The position numbers were made by a program, and so were the translations under genes. Below, in pieces: positions 18,558-27,472 of a DNA stretch of 64,000 nucleotides. The notes below the pieces were generated by a model. The model did not search any database. It worked only from the letters and a program-made list of their open reading frames with translations, and had not been told where the DNA came from. Each line of letters opens with the position of its first letter. Within the stretch, counting starts at the first letter, position 1. The DNA is from Flavobacterium sp. NG2 (GTDB lineage: Bacteria; Bacteroidota; Bacteroidia; Flavobacteriales; Flavobacteriaceae), in assembly GCF_034119845.1 (NCBI RefSeq), contig NZ_CP139420.1, positions 164,001 to 228,000 on the forward strand, written 5' to 3'.

Positions 18558-19250
18558 TTAAAATATCCCTTCATCAACAAAGCTAAAATAATTATTCTCT
18601 GTAACAATTAAATGATCTAATACTTTTATCTCTAAGCTATCGCCAGCTGCTTTTAACTTTTTGGTAATCTGCAAATCGGCTTCACTAGGTTTCAAAGTAC
18701 CCGAAGGATGATTGTGGCACAATATTAAAGAAACGGCTCCTAGTTCGAGTGCATTTTTAAAAACCAAACGAACATCAACCATTGTCCCAGTAATCCCTCC
18801 TACACTTAGTTGTCTTTTAGAAATGATTTTGTTTGAATTATTCAAGTACAAAATCCAAAATTCCTCATGTGGCAATTCACCTATTATTGGCTGCATAACT
18901 TCAAATACTAATTTGCTTGAAGTTACTTTTGTCAATTCCAAAGCATCTTCGGCTCTTCTTCGTCTTCCTAATTCTAAAGCTGCCATAATGCTGATTGCTT
19001 TGGCTTCACCAATACCTTTGAACTCCATCAATTGCTTTAAAGAAAGTTTACCCAACGCATTCAAATTCCCATCAACGGATTTCAAAATACGCTTGCTCAA
19101 CTCCACTGCCGACTCGTTCCTACTTCCAGAACCTATCAATATAGCAATCAATTCCGCATCACTCAAGGCATTTTTACCTTTGAGCATTAACTTTTCACGA
19201 GGCTTATCATCCTCAGACCAGTTTTTTATTGGGAAATGATTGTTTTCCAT
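18558..19250 (-). CDS. radC: RadC-family JAB-domain protein
   Basis: RadC-family protein with an N-terminal UPF0758/helix-hairpin-helix region (LMEFKGIGEAKAISIMAA, about 74-91). The C-terminal JAMM-type metal site HNHPSG (His179, His181) has Asp192 downstream. At 230 residues it has the usual length. Despite the name, the family's cellular role is unclear; JAMM residues suggest a metal-dependent hydrolase. It lies 21 bases downstream of mpl, probably in one operon. Confidence 0.92.
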   Translation of the reverse strand: MENNHFPIKNWSEDDKPREKLMLKGKNALSDAELIAILIGSGSRNESAVELSKRILKSVDGNLNALGKLSLKQLMEFKGIGEAKAISIMAALELGRRRRAEDALELTKVTSSKLVFEVMQPIIGELPHEEFWILYLNNSNKIISKRQLSVGGITGTMVDVRLVFKNALELGAVSLILCHNHPSGTLKPSEADLQITKKLKAAGDSLEIKVLDHLIVTENNYFSFVDEGIF

Positions 19251-19271
19251 AACTAAAGTATTTAGCTAAAA

Positions 19272-20627
19272 CTATTGCATCAAGCTTTTTACCTCATCAA
19301 AATTCAAACCACCATAATTTCCTGAACTCATCAATAACAAAGCTGAGTTGTCAAAATTCAATCCAAACAAATACTCTTTGAACTCCGCTGGATTGGTATA
19401 TATAATCAAGTCTTTACGATTAAAAGCCGTTGCTATTTGCTCGTAAGTCACTTCTTCTAGTTGTTTGATTTTTACTGCATCGGGTGAATAAAACACAACA
19501 GCCACATCAGCATGTTCCAAAGCACCTTCATATTCCTTCAAAAACTCAGCATTTAAACTACTATAGGTATGCAATTCCAAACAAGCAATTAAAGTTCTAT
19601 CTGGATATTGCTCTTTTACCGCTTTGGTAGTTGCTGCCACTTTACTTGGTGAATGTGCAAAGTCCTTATAAGCCACTTTTTTAATTCCTTCTGCGATTTT
19701 CTCTAAGCGTTTGGACGCGCCTTTAAAACTGGCAATAGCTTCATAAAACTCAGCTTCATCAACACCCATGTTTTGGCAAATCCATTTGGCTCCAGCCAAA
19801 TTATTCAAATTATGTGCGCCAAAAACTTCGATAGGCATATCCCCTTCAGGAGTTTCTAGTAGAGTAGTTCCATTTTCGACTTTATAATTAGGCGTTGAAT
19901 AAGCCAATTTCCGAATTGGATTCGTTGCGGCTTCGGCAACACGTTTTACTTCGGCATCATTTTCATTATACACTAAAATTCCACCATTAGTAATTTTATT
20001 GATGAAAATTTCAAACTGCTCTACATAATTATCATACGTAGGGAATACATTGATATGGTCCCAAGCAATTCCAGAAATCAGCGCGATATTCGGTTGGTAC
20101 AAATGAAATTTTGGTCGTCTATCAATTGGTGATGACAAATATTCATCTCCTTCTAGCACCATAAAATCATTTTCCTCTGTAAGATGCACCATTGTATCAA
20201 AACCTTCTAACTGTGCTCCTACCATATAATCCACCGCAATATTATGATAATGCATGACGTGTAATATCATCGAAGTAATCGTTGTTTTCCCATGAGAACC
20301 ACCAATAACGACGCGGGTTTTATTTTTGGATTGTTCGTATAAAAACTCTGGATACGAATAAATTTTAAGTCCTAATTCTTGTGCTTTTAGCAATTCAGGA
20401 TTGTCAGCTTTAGCGTGCATTCCTAAAATTACCGCTTCAATATCAGCAGTTATTTTTTCAGGAAACCAACCCAATTCGACTGGTAAAATTCCTTTTTTTT
20501 CTAAACGAGATTTAGAGGGTTCAAAAATAGCATCATCACTTCCTGTAACCTGATACCCTTTATTGTGTAATGCTAAAGCCAGGTTGTGCATGGCACTCCC
20601 TCCTATGGCTATAAAATGTGTTTTCAT
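19272..20627 (-). CDS. mpl: UDP-N-acetylmuramate-tripeptide ligase (murein peptide ligase)
   Basis: Mur-ligase family enzyme that rejoins recycled murein tripeptide to UDP-MurNAc. The 451-residue protein has the N-terminal GGSAMHNLALAL nucleotide-binding start and the ATP loop GGSHGKTT (109-116). It also has a central EGDEYLSSPIDRRPKF segment and the C-terminal domain with DFAHSP. It is closer to Mpl than to MurC in these segments. The gene is followed by radC and preceded by a TPR gene. Confidence 0.88.
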   Translation of the reverse strand: MKTHFIAIGGSAMHNLALALHNKGYQVTGSDDAIFEPSKSRLEKKGILPVELGWFPEKITADIEAVILGMHAKADNPELLKAQELGLKIYSYPEFLYEQSKNKTRVVIGGSHGKTTITSMILHVMHYHNIAVDYMVGAQLEGFDTMVHLTEENDFMVLEGDEYLSSPIDRRPKFHLYQPNIALISGIAWDHINVFPTYDNYVEQFEIFINKITNGGILVYNENDAEVKRVAEAATNPIRKLAYSTPNYKVENGTTLLETPEGDMPIEVFGAHNLNNLAGAKWICQNMGVDEAEFYEAIASFKGASKRLEKIAEGIKKVAYKDFAHSPSKVAATTKAVKEQYPDRTLIACLELHTYSSLNAEFLKEYEGALEHADVAVVFYSPDAVKIKQLEEVTYEQIATAFNRKDLIIYTNPAEFKEYLFGLNFDNSALLLMSSGNYGGLNFDEVKSLMQ

Positions 20628-20667
20628 TTATATTAATTCGTTTACTTTAAGATTATTGATATTAAAA

Positions 20668-21363
20668 TCAATTAATCGTTTTTTTATTTTCAAATTCCTC
20701 CAAAAGCAATCGGGCTTTTTCAGGCGTCCCCATTTTTTCTTCATATAAATTAGCAAGTGTTTGATAGGTCAATTTTGAACCTCCTACTGCAATTGCTTTT
20801 TTATAATAGCTTTCTGCTGCTTTATACCTATCAAAATATTCTTCAATTCGACCTCGCGACAAATAACCATCAACTGCTGAAATCGCCAGTAATTCGTTAG
20901 AATATTGTACTGCTTTAGTTTCACTGCCACCAACAATCCCTGGCAATTTTAAATATAATTCAACTAATGCCCAGCGTGCTTCAACATGTTTGGCATCCAA
21001 TTGAATGGCTTTTTCAAAAGAGCCTTTAATATCCGAAATCATTCCTAGTGCTTTGAACTTATTTACTTCAAGAGCTTTTAATCCTAAAGCTCCTCCATAT
21101 TTATAATGATAATTGGCCTCATTAGGTTTTAAAGACTTTAATTTACCATAATAACCTAAAGCCTTATCCCAATTTTTATTCAAACCAGCGATATCTCCCA
21201 AATTCTCTAATGCTTTCAGATGATTAGGATTTGTTTTTAAAAGTTTTTCATTAACCAGCCGCGCTTGTTCATTCTTTTCTTTATCAAAAGTAGCATAAGC
21301 TCTATCATAACCAGATTGAGCCAGTAGTAAACAAGGAAACAAAAAGATTAATACGTATTTCAT
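20668..21363 (-). CDS. Secreted TPR-repeat protein
   Basis: A 231-residue protein with a signal peptide (about 1-16) and several tetratricopeptide-like helix pairs: NPNHLKALENLGDIAGLNKNWDKALGYYGKL, the DAKHVEARWALVELYLK region, and KAAESYYKKAIAVGG. TPRs mediate protein contacts in the periplasm; partners are unknown. It lies 40 bases upstream of mpl and may lead the mpl-radC operon. Confidence 0.82.
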   Translation of the reverse strand: MKYVLIFLFPCLLLAQSGYDRAYATFDKEKNEQARLVNEKLLKTNPNHLKALENLGDIAGLNKNWDKALGYYGKLKSLKPNEANYHYKYGGALGLKALEVNKFKALGMISDIKGSFEKAIQLDAKHVEARWALVELYLKLPGIVGGSETKAVQYSNELLAISAVDGYLSRGRIEEYFDRYKAAESYYKKAIAVGGSKLTYQTLANLYEEKMGTPEKARLLLEEFENKKTIN

Positions 21364-21560
21364 TCTTCAAAAATAAGGAAAAAACTATGCAATTGCCATA
21401 TTTTTTAAATAACCTCAGCCTTAAAATATGCACCAAATCATAACATTTAAAAAATCTTTAAAAAACATTACACTAACAATTAGGAATTACTTTAGTCGGA
21501 TGAAATTAGAAGATTAAACAGCACTTTTAACAAGGGTTTAGTTTCTATTATAAAAAACAA

Positions 21561-22550
21561 ATGAAAATATTTTATGCGATCCAAGCCACTGGCAACGGGC
21601 ACATCAGTAGAGCCACACAACTCTACCCTTATCTAAAAAAATACGGTGAAGTAGATTTTTTCTTAAGCGGAAATAACGCTAGTCTTACTACTGATTTACC
21701 TGTAAAATTCAAAAGTAAAGGTTGTAGTTTATATTACAGCAAATGCGGAGGGCTTGATTACCCGAGTATTATCAAAAATATTAAACCTCGTCAGATTTAT
21801 AAAGATGCCGATATTTTACCACTAAAAAACTACGACATCGTCATCAATGATTTCGATTCGGTTACGGCATTAGCCTGTAGAATGCAAAAAGTACACTCGG
21901 TACAATTTGGACATCAAGCCAGTTTTATATCGAAAAACACCCCTAGACCTAACAAAAGAAGCATGATGGGCGAATTTATTTTTAAGAATTATGCTCCTGC
22001 TCCTCAAAATATCGGTTTGCACTTTGAGTCATACGACTCATTCATCCATCCGCCCATTATTAAGGACGAAATCGTAAATGCAACACCACAAAACCTAAAG
22101 CATATTACTGTATACTTACCATCATTTGACAAAGATTGCCTTGAAAAAGCTTTCAAATCCATACCTGATATACAATTTCACTGGTTTTTGGACACTGTCG
22201 AAAAAGAACACACTATTGGCAATATCACCTATTTTCCTGTCAATCAAAAAAAGTTCAACAAAAGCCTTATCAATTGCGAAGGGATAATCACAGGTGGTGG
22301 ATTTGAAACTCCTGCCGAAGCCTTGTATTTAGATAAAAAAATTCTTTCCATTCCTATCAAAAATCATTACGAGCAGGAATGCAATGCCGCTGCTTTAAAA
22401 AAACTTGGTGTTCCCGTGATTTACGATGTAGCTGATGATTTCAATCTTATTATTGAAAACTGGCTTAATATGGATATTATTTACCCCAAAATGAAAGCGA
22501 ATAACATCAACCAAACGCTAGAATATTTATTTGATACTTATAAAAAATAA
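21561..22550 (+). CDS. GT-B fold glycosyltransferase (MurG/UGT-like)
   Basis: A 329-residue protein with the GT-B N-terminal glycine loop ATGNGHISRA (9-18). The C-terminal nucleotide-sugar region GIITGGGFETPAEALYLDKKILSIP is followed by QECNAAALKKLGV, as in MurG/UDP-glucosyltransferase relatives. It probably moves a sugar from a nucleotide donor to a lipid or envelope acceptor; donor and acceptor are not predictable. It has its own 197-base upstream gap in which I found no consensus promoter box. Confidence 0.78.
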   Translation: MKIFYAIQATGNGHISRATQLYPYLKKYGEVDFFLSGNNASLTTDLPVKFKSKGCSLYYSKCGGLDYPSIIKNIKPRQIYKDADILPLKNYDIVINDFDSVTALACRMQKVHSVQFGHQASFISKNTPRPNKRSMMGEFIFKNYAPAPQNIGLHFESYDSFIHPPIIKDEIVNATPQNLKHITVYLPSFDKDCLEKAFKSIPDIQFHWFLDTVEKEHTIGNITYFPVNQKKFNKSLINCEGIITGGGFETPAEALYLDKKILSIPIKNHYEQECNAAALKKLGVPVIYDVADDFNLIIENWLNMDIIYPKMKANNINQTLEYLFDTYKK

Positions 22551-22596
22551 CTAATCGAGTTACTCTCTTTGATGCTTAGCCATGAAAAAGGAACAC

Positions 22597-22671
22597 AGAT
22601 TTTAGAAATCATAAAAAATCCTAAAATCTTCGTGAGCTTTGTGCCGCCCTTGTGCTCTTTGTGTTTAAAAT
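22597..22671. repeat. Iteron-type dispersed repeat with a short inverted repeat
   Basis: GATTTTAG at 22598-22605 pairs with CTAAAATC at 22621-22628. Just after it, the minus strand carries spaced CACAAAG/CACGAAG units, similar in sequence and spacing to the copy at 18402-18439. It fills the gap between the glycosyltransferase and O-methyltransferase genes. Confidence 0.45.
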
Positions 22672-22674
22672 TTA

Positions 22675-22682
22675 TACCTTTG
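22675..22682 (+). promoter_or_regulatory. -7 promoter box of the O-methyltransferase gene
   Basis: TACCTTTG matches TAnnTTTG exactly, 24 bases upstream of the start codon at 22707. Confidence 0.55.
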
Positions 22683-22706
22683 AAACCGTATTAAAAAACA
22701 AAGAAA

Positions 22707-23348
22707 ATGCATTTTATCTCCCAAGATTTAGAAGACTATATCGAACAACATTCAGAGAAAGAACCTGAATTATTAGCAGCTTTAAACAAAGAAACCTACC
22801 AGAAAATATTACTTCCAAGAATGTTGAGTGGTCATTTTCAGGGGCGTGTTTTGAGTATGTTGGCTAAACTGATTCGTCCGGTGAATATTCTTGAGATTGG
22901 GACTTATACAGGCTATTCAGCTTTGTGCTTGTGTGAAGGAATGCAAGATAATGGTGTTTTGCACACGATTGACATCAAAGAAGAATTGGTTGATTTTCAG
23001 CGTAAACATTTTGATAAATCGCCTTGGGGAGCACAAATTATACAACATTTAGGCGAAGCGACTGACATTATTCCAGGATTGGATGTCAAATTTGATTTGG
23101 TTTTTATCGATGCGGATAAAGAAAATTACATCAACTATTTTGAGATGATTGTTCCCAAAATGAATAAAGGCGGGATTATTTTATCCGACAATGTGTTGTG
23201 GAGTGGTAAAGTTCTCGAAGAAATTCACCCGAACGACCTGAGCACTAAAATCCTAGTTGAATACAATAAATTATTAAGAGACGACCCAAGAGTCGAAACA
23301 GTCTTACTACCTATACGTGATGGACTGACTGTGAGTCGCGTTTTATAA
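22707..23348 (+). CDS. Class I O-methyltransferase (caffeoyl-CoA/catechol type)
   Basis: A 213-residue SAM-dependent methyltransferase of the small CCoAOMT-like family. It shows the SAM loop ILEIGTYTGYSAL, the acidic VFIDADKENY motif and SDNVLWSGKV, which hold the metal and catalytic residues in characterised relatives. The natural substrate in flavobacteria is not known. It stands alone and is followed by a structured repeat element. Confidence 0.88.
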   Translation: MHFISQDLEDYIEQHSEKEPELLAALNKETYQKILLPRMLSGHFQGRVLSMLAKLIRPVNILEIGTYTGYSALCLCEGMQDNGVLHTIDIKEELVDFQRKHFDKSPWGAQIIQHLGEATDIIPGLDVKFDLVFIDADKENYINYFEMIVPKMNKGGIILSDNVLWSGKVLEEIHPNDLSTKILVEYNKLLRDDPRVETVLLPIRDGLTVSRVL

Positions 23349-23360
23349 ACTTGATGCCCT

Positions 23361-23503
23361 AGCCCAGAACGAAATGAAAATCCTTACCCCCGAAAATGGA
23401 TTTTTTTCTTGGCTCAAAAGAGCGACCAGAGGAAGCTCCTTTTGAGGTATAGAAAAAACCATTTTCGGGGGTAAGATTGTAATGGAGTGCTGGAAAAAGC
23501 TCC
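23361..23503 (+). repeat. Structured repeat element A1 (long covarying hairpin)
   Basis: Left box 23361-23385 (ends GAAAATCCTT) and right box 23473-23490 (AAGATTGTAATGGAGTGC) enclose a long hairpin. Its outer stem of 17 bp pairs 23383-23399 with 23459-23475, an AT middle pairs TTTTTTCT with AGAAAAAA, and an inner stem pairs 23413-23423 with 23435-23446 around one bulged C. The loop is GACCAGAGGAA. A second small hairpin follows at 23484-23503. A2 at 63173 has the same core and boxes but different arm sequences. It lies between convergent genes. Confidence 0.8.
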
Positions 23504-23511
23504 TAAATATA

Positions 23512-24075
23512 TTAAATAGGAAAATATTTGCCCTGTGCTAATCGGTAGAGTTTATAGACTATAAATCCTGACAAAAGCCCGAATAAATACCCACACAAAA
23601 TATCTAGCGGATAATGCAATCCTAGGTATATGCGGCTATAAGCGAATACCAATGGCCATAAAAACAACAAATAAGTATGTTTGTAAAATGGCTTTAAGAT
23701 TTGATACAAAAAGATACAAACTGCCATACTATTAGCAGCATGCCCTGAAAAGAAGCTAAAAGTAGCACTTGATTTTACGACACGCATGATGGTATTAATT
23801 TCGGGATTACTACAAGGGCGCAATCGTTCAAAACCATACTTAAATACATTTGTAATTTGATCTGTTAGAGTGATAATTAGCGCCACAAACACCATCACAA
23901 AAAGTGTTTGTCGCATTCCAATCTTTTTATAAATAAGGTATAAAAAGACCAAGAAAAGTGGCGTCCAGTTGGTTTGTTTTGTAATAAACAACCAGAATCC
24001 ATCATAGGTTTCAGAACCTAATCCGTTAAGAAATAGAAAAAGTTTTGTATCCAGTAAAAGTAATTTTTCGAGCAT
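23512..24075 (-). CDS. PAP2-family membrane phosphatase
   Basis: A 187-residue integral membrane protein with about five or six membrane segments and all three PAP2 signatures: KYGFERLRP (Lys79, Arg86), SGH (110-112) and SRIYLGLHYPLD (Arg148, His154, Asp158). Such enzymes dephosphorylate lipid phosphates such as undecaprenyl pyrophosphate or phosphatidate; which one is not determinable here. Its start overlaps the tatA-like stop by one base, so the two are cotranscribed. Confidence 0.9.
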   Translation of the reverse strand: MLEKLLLLDTKLFLFLNGLGSETYDGFWLFITKQTNWTPLFLVFLYLIYKKIGMRQTLFVMVFVALIITLTDQITNVFKYGFERLRPCSNPEINTIMRVVKSSATFSFFSGHAANSMAVCIFLYQILKPFYKHTYLLFLWPLVFAYSRIYLGLHYPLDILCGYLFGLLSGFIVYKLYRLAQGKYFPI

Positions 24076-24401
24076 TACATTTGGCGTTTAACTGGACCCG
24101 TAACATCCTCGATATCCTCTTTAATTTTATTGGCTTGAGTAACGGTGTCGCCTAAAATATCCTCCGTTGCTTTATTTATTTGAGAATTGATGCTTCCTGT
24201 CATATCGGTCAGTGATTTAGTATCAAGTCCGTTTGACTCTACTCCTTTTTGAATTTCACTTTTAATGTCATTGGTAGCATTTTTCACTTGCGCGATTGCT
24301 TTACCCATAGTACGTGCGATTTCAGGCACTTTGTCAGCACCAAAAAGCATTAAAACGATAAACATGATGAAAATTAACTCTCCTCCTCCTATACCAAACA
24401 T
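24075..24401 (-). CDS. tatA: Twin-arginine translocase TatA/TatB-type subunit
   Basis: A 108-residue single-span protein with the TatA/B pattern: GGGELIFIMFIVLMLFGADKVPEIAR. This has an N-terminal membrane helix, the FG hinge and an amphipathic helix, followed by a charged coiled tail. It would form or seed the Tat pore for folded substrates. TatA versus TatB cannot be settled from sequence. TatC is not in this window. It precedes and overlaps the PAP2 gene. Confidence 0.85.
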   Translation of the reverse strand: MFGIGGGELIFIMFIVLMLFGADKVPEIARTMGKAIAQVKNATNDIKSEIQKGVESNGLDTKSLTDMTGSINSQINKATEDILGDTVTQANKIKEDIEDVTGPVKRQM

Positions 24402-24421
24402 AATTATTCTATTTTATCCTG

Positions 24422-24429
24422 CAAAGATA
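24422..24429 (-). promoter_or_regulatory. -7 promoter box of the tatA-PAP2 operon
   Basis: The minus strand reads TATCTTTG, a full TAnnTTTG match, 20 bases upstream of the tatA-like start. Confidence 0.55.
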
Positions 24430-24497
24430 TTATATTTTGATTCCTTGTCTTTTAATTTTTTCATAAAATATCTTTCTATGAATAAGTCTTCACACAC

Positions 24498-25247
24498 CTA
24501 ATTTGCTATTATTTTTTTAAACTCTTTGTTTTTGGTTGATAAAAAATCCAACAATTGAAACTCTGAACTAGGGTTCATCAAGCTTCTTGATTTAGAATCG
24601 TTTTCACAAAAAACTAGAAATAATTTAATTTGGTCATCTTTTAATTTCAACGTATTGGACAAGAAAGAATAATTGACGTGATTAATAACATAATCAGAAA
24701 AACTGGTTTGCTGATGAAAATCCGTTTTCTCAGGACTGTTTTTTCTCATTATTTTCAAAACATCTTTGTACATCCTAACGAAATCCATCCCTTTATCGAT
24801 AGAACCATCTGGCGGCATTGCTGTGTTTTTGGGAGATGATTTTTCGTCACCAAAATATTGCAAGTCAACATATTTTTGGGTATTTCCACTAACAGGACTC
24901 ATGTCCTTTCGAGCCTTAATAATAATCTCCGCCAATTCATTGGTAAAAACCTCTAGAGGAACGAAAATTTTAGGCTTTAAAAAATCCTCTTCTTTGAGGA
25001 TAATTCTTTTAGATTTAAATACTAAACTCGAAAATACCAAAGTATCATTAACACTCGCCATCATCTCAAAGGAACCATAGGTATTTACATTTGTTCCTGT
25101 ATGATCTTTTGTATTGAAAACGATCACATTTTCAACTGGAACCAAGTCGTTTCGAACTTGTCCTTTTATAAGTCTTGATTTTCCAATTTGAGCATAACTT
25201 AACTGACAAAACAATGTCAATAATAATATTCCAATTTTAGTTTTCAT
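24498..25247 (-). CDS. Secreted protein with carboxypeptidase-like regulatory domain
   Basis: A 249-residue exported protein (signal peptide about 1-19). Its N-terminal half, from IKGQVRNDLVPVENVIVFN to VPLEVFTNELAEIIIK, is a CarboxypepD_reg-like beta-sandwich as seen at the N-termini of SusC proteins, here without a barrel. The C-terminal half is helical and unrecognised. The next gene upstream on the same strand (25466-26224) has the same architecture. Function is unknown. Confidence 0.8.
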   Translation of the reverse strand: MKTKIGILLLTLFCQLSYAQIGKSRLIKGQVRNDLVPVENVIVFNTKDHTGTNVNTYGSFEMMASVNDTLVFSSLVFKSKRIILKEEDFLKPKIFVPLEVFTNELAEIIIKARKDMSPVSGNTQKYVDLQYFGDEKSSPKNTAMPPDGSIDKGMDFVRMYKDVLKIMRKNSPEKTDFHQQTSFSDYVINHVNYSFLSNTLKLKDDQIKLFLVFCENDSKSRSLMNPSSEFQLLDFLSTKNKEFKKIIAN

Positions 25248-25465
25248 CTGGGATGGTGTTTTTTAAATCATTTAAAAAAAGTAACTTATCACATTTTAAG
25301 TATATGCATAAAGTTACGAGTTTTATTGCAAAAACCCCAAGACTAGCCTTTCTTTTATTTAAGATGACTATTTACTTTGCCTACTAATAAAAGTATTACT
25401 TTTCTCATTTTACTAATTAAAACACACAGTCAATCTGTCCGAAATATATCTTTTTATAAAGCGTA

Positions 25466-26224
25466 TCATTTCTCCTCTTTAATTATTTTAAGGTATTTTT
25501 CAGCCAATTGAGCTAATAAAAACTCAATACTAATCTTGTTATCAGTATCCATCACCTTTGTAAAACTTACATTTTCGACTGCATAATACATAAACCCTTT
25601 TACGTAAATAGCGGGAATATTTAATTTATTCACAAAATGAAATTCATTAAACATATTCTTTAACTGGATCATGTAATGTTCTTTTTTCTCTACTACTAAT
25701 TCTTTTTTAAGCATAGCTGTACGACCAGAAAACATATTAATTAATGGATCCAATCCTACAGAACCTCCCGCCATAGAACCAGCATTAGCACTAGGGTCAT
25801 AATCAGATGCAGATTTTAATTTTCTTTCTGCTGGCGAATAGGAGCGCTGGTCTGCAGCTATTATACCCAACGAAACTGCATTAATATGACTATAGTTCTT
25901 AATGACAACCTCATTCAACTGATTTATTATCGGTGCCATTTTTACTTGTAAACCATCAATCCCAAAATGCTTGTCAGTCAAAATCACTGTAACTCTATTA
26001 TATTGAAACATTGCAAAAACAATGGTGTCGCCTTTTTCTGCTGGAATGACAAAGTCACCTTTTTCATTAGAGATTACTGTTTTCTCAGTTCTACTATTAA
26101 CAACGTAAACCCCTTCGAGCTCATGAGAATATGAACTTATATTCCCCTTTACAACAGTTGAAGCGGTTTGTTGAGCTGAGACAACTACAGAAATAAGCAA
26201 GAACAAACTATATACAATATTCAT
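25466..26224 (-). CDS. Secreted protein with carboxypeptidase-like regulatory domain, second copy
   Basis: A 252-residue exported protein (signal peptide about 1-17). The CarboxypepD_reg-like domain starts VVKGNISSYSHELEGVYVVN and ends near INQLNEVVIKN, followed by a helical C-terminus of unknown function. It has the same design as the 24498-25247 product, although sequence identity by eye is low. The 218-base gap between the two holds only an AT-rich palindrome (TTTTTTAAA-tca-TTTAAAAAA near 25259) and no gene. A near-consensus -7 box (TACTTTTA, 26242-26249 minus) lies upstream. Confidence 0.8.
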   Translation of the reverse strand: MNIVYSLFLLISVVVSAQQTASTVVKGNISSYSHELEGVYVVNSRTEKTVISNEKGDFVIPAEKGDTIVFAMFQYNRVTVILTDKHFGIDGLQVKMAPIINQLNEVVIKNYSHINAVSLGIIAADQRSYSPAERKLKSASDYDPSANAGSMAGGSVGLDPLINMFSGRTAMLKKELVVEKKEHYMIQLKNMFNEFHFVNKLNIPAIYVKGFMYYAVENVSFTKVMDTDNKISIEFLLAQLAEKYLKIIKEEK

Positions 26225-26340
26225 CGATACTATTTAGAGGGTAAAAGTATCTGAATCACTTCACAATAATTCATAAGAACTTGGTAATAATATATTAATA
26301 ACAAAGGGAATTAATATCTTTATCCATTCAACATCAAGCC

Positions 26341-27048
26341 ATGAAAAAAATTATTATAGCTAGTACTTCAACCTTAGCAGGTGAAAAATATCTCGAATAC
26401 TTACTTCCTGAATTAAAGAATCACTTCAAAGGCTGCACTACAGTTCTTTTCATTCCTTACGCAAGACCAAGTGGCATTTCTCATGATGATTACACGAAAA
26501 TTGCAGCATTGGCTTTTGCCAAAATAAATATCAATATCAAAGGAATTCATGAATTTGACAATCCTTCTGAGGCAATACTTAATGCTGAAGGCATTTTTGT
26601 TGGTGGCGGAAACACGTTTTTACTAGTTAGTCAGTTGTATGCATATAAAATAATGAACTTGCTATCAGCAACTATAAAAAATGGCACTCCCTACTTAGGA
26701 ACAAGCGCCGGAAGTAATATTTGCGGACTGACAATGCAAACTACTAATGACATGCCCATTATCTATCCTCCGAGTTTTCAAACCTTAGGATTAGTTCCTT
26801 TTAACATCAATCCTCATTACCTGGATGCCGATTCATCATCAAAACACATGGGAGAAAGCAGAGAAACTAGAATAAAAGAGTTTCATCAATTCAACAACAT
26901 TCCTGTTATAGGACTAAGAGAAGGAAGCTGGCTAGAAATAAAAGGAAACCAAATCACTTTAAAAGGAAGTTTATCAGCTCGTCTTTTCAAAAAAGGAAAC
27001 GATCCAATTGAGCTAGAAAATGAAACAGACTTAAGTGATTTAAAATAA
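26341..27048 (+). CDS. pepE: Dipeptidase E (peptidase family S51)
   Basis: Cytoplasmic alpha-aspartyl dipeptidase of the S51 family. The 235-residue protein has FVGGGNTF (87-94), the nucleophile in GTSAGSN (Ser122), and candidate triad partners Asp137 (TTNDMP) and His159 (NINPHYLD), matching the E. coli PepE spacing. A near-match -7 box (TATCTTTA) lies at 26315-26322. The gene ends at a hairpin shared with the convergent tRNA pair. Confidence 0.92.
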   Translation: MKKIIIASTSTLAGEKYLEYLLPELKNHFKGCTTVLFIPYARPSGISHDDYTKIAALAFAKININIKGIHEFDNPSEAILNAEGIFVGGGNTFLLVSQLYAYKIMNLLSATIKNGTPYLGTSAGSNICGLTMQTTNDMPIIYPPSFQTLGLVPFNINPHYLDADSSSKHMGESRETRIKEFHQFNNIPVIGLREGSWLEIKGNQITLKGSLSARLFKKGNDPIELENETDLSDLK

Positions 27049-27049
27049 A

Positions 27050-27077
27050 AAACCCGAAACAAAGATGTTTCGGGTTT
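27050..27077. terminator. Terminator between pepE and the tRNA-Gly pair
   Basis: An 11-bp perfect stem (27050-27060 with 27067-27077), loop AAAGAT. The stronger T run is on the minus strand, so it mainly ends the tRNA transcript, and may also stop pepE. Confidence 0.75.
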
Positions 27078-27083
27078 CTAAAG

Positions 27084-27156
<73 letters not shown>

Positions 27157-27198
27157 ATTATTATTTTAAACTCTTTAGCAAACTTAATTTGCTCTTAG

Positions 27199-27271
<73 letters not shown>

Positions 27272-27281
27272 ATTACTGGCG

Positions 27282-27289
27282 CAAAGATA
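27282..27289 (-). promoter_or_regulatory. -7 promoter box of the tRNA-Gly pair
   Basis: The minus strand reads TATCTTTG, 10 bases before the first tRNA base. The rest of 27290-27472 is AT-rich and holds no recognisable gene. Confidence 0.6.
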
Positions 27290-27472
27290 AATAATAAGTT
27301 TAATTTGAAACAAGTTTTTTTCAAACTTTTTAATAAAAAAATAATATCTATCGCTAATCTTTTTAAAATTAAATCTTTAGCTTTTCACATTTATTTCATT
27401 CTGCATCTCAAAGAGTAGTAAATTCTGCTCAAACCACTTATATCGACCATTAAAACTTACCAATTATAGCCA

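Noticed and set aside
18712..19239. Plus-strand open frame of about 175 codons opposite radC
   Set aside because: Antisense shadow of radC; the minus-strand frame has the complete JAMM and helix-hairpin-helix motifs.
27157..27198. A third tRNA or small RNA in the spacer of the tRNA pair
   Set aside because: Only 42 AT-rich bases with no cloverleaf or hairpin of note.
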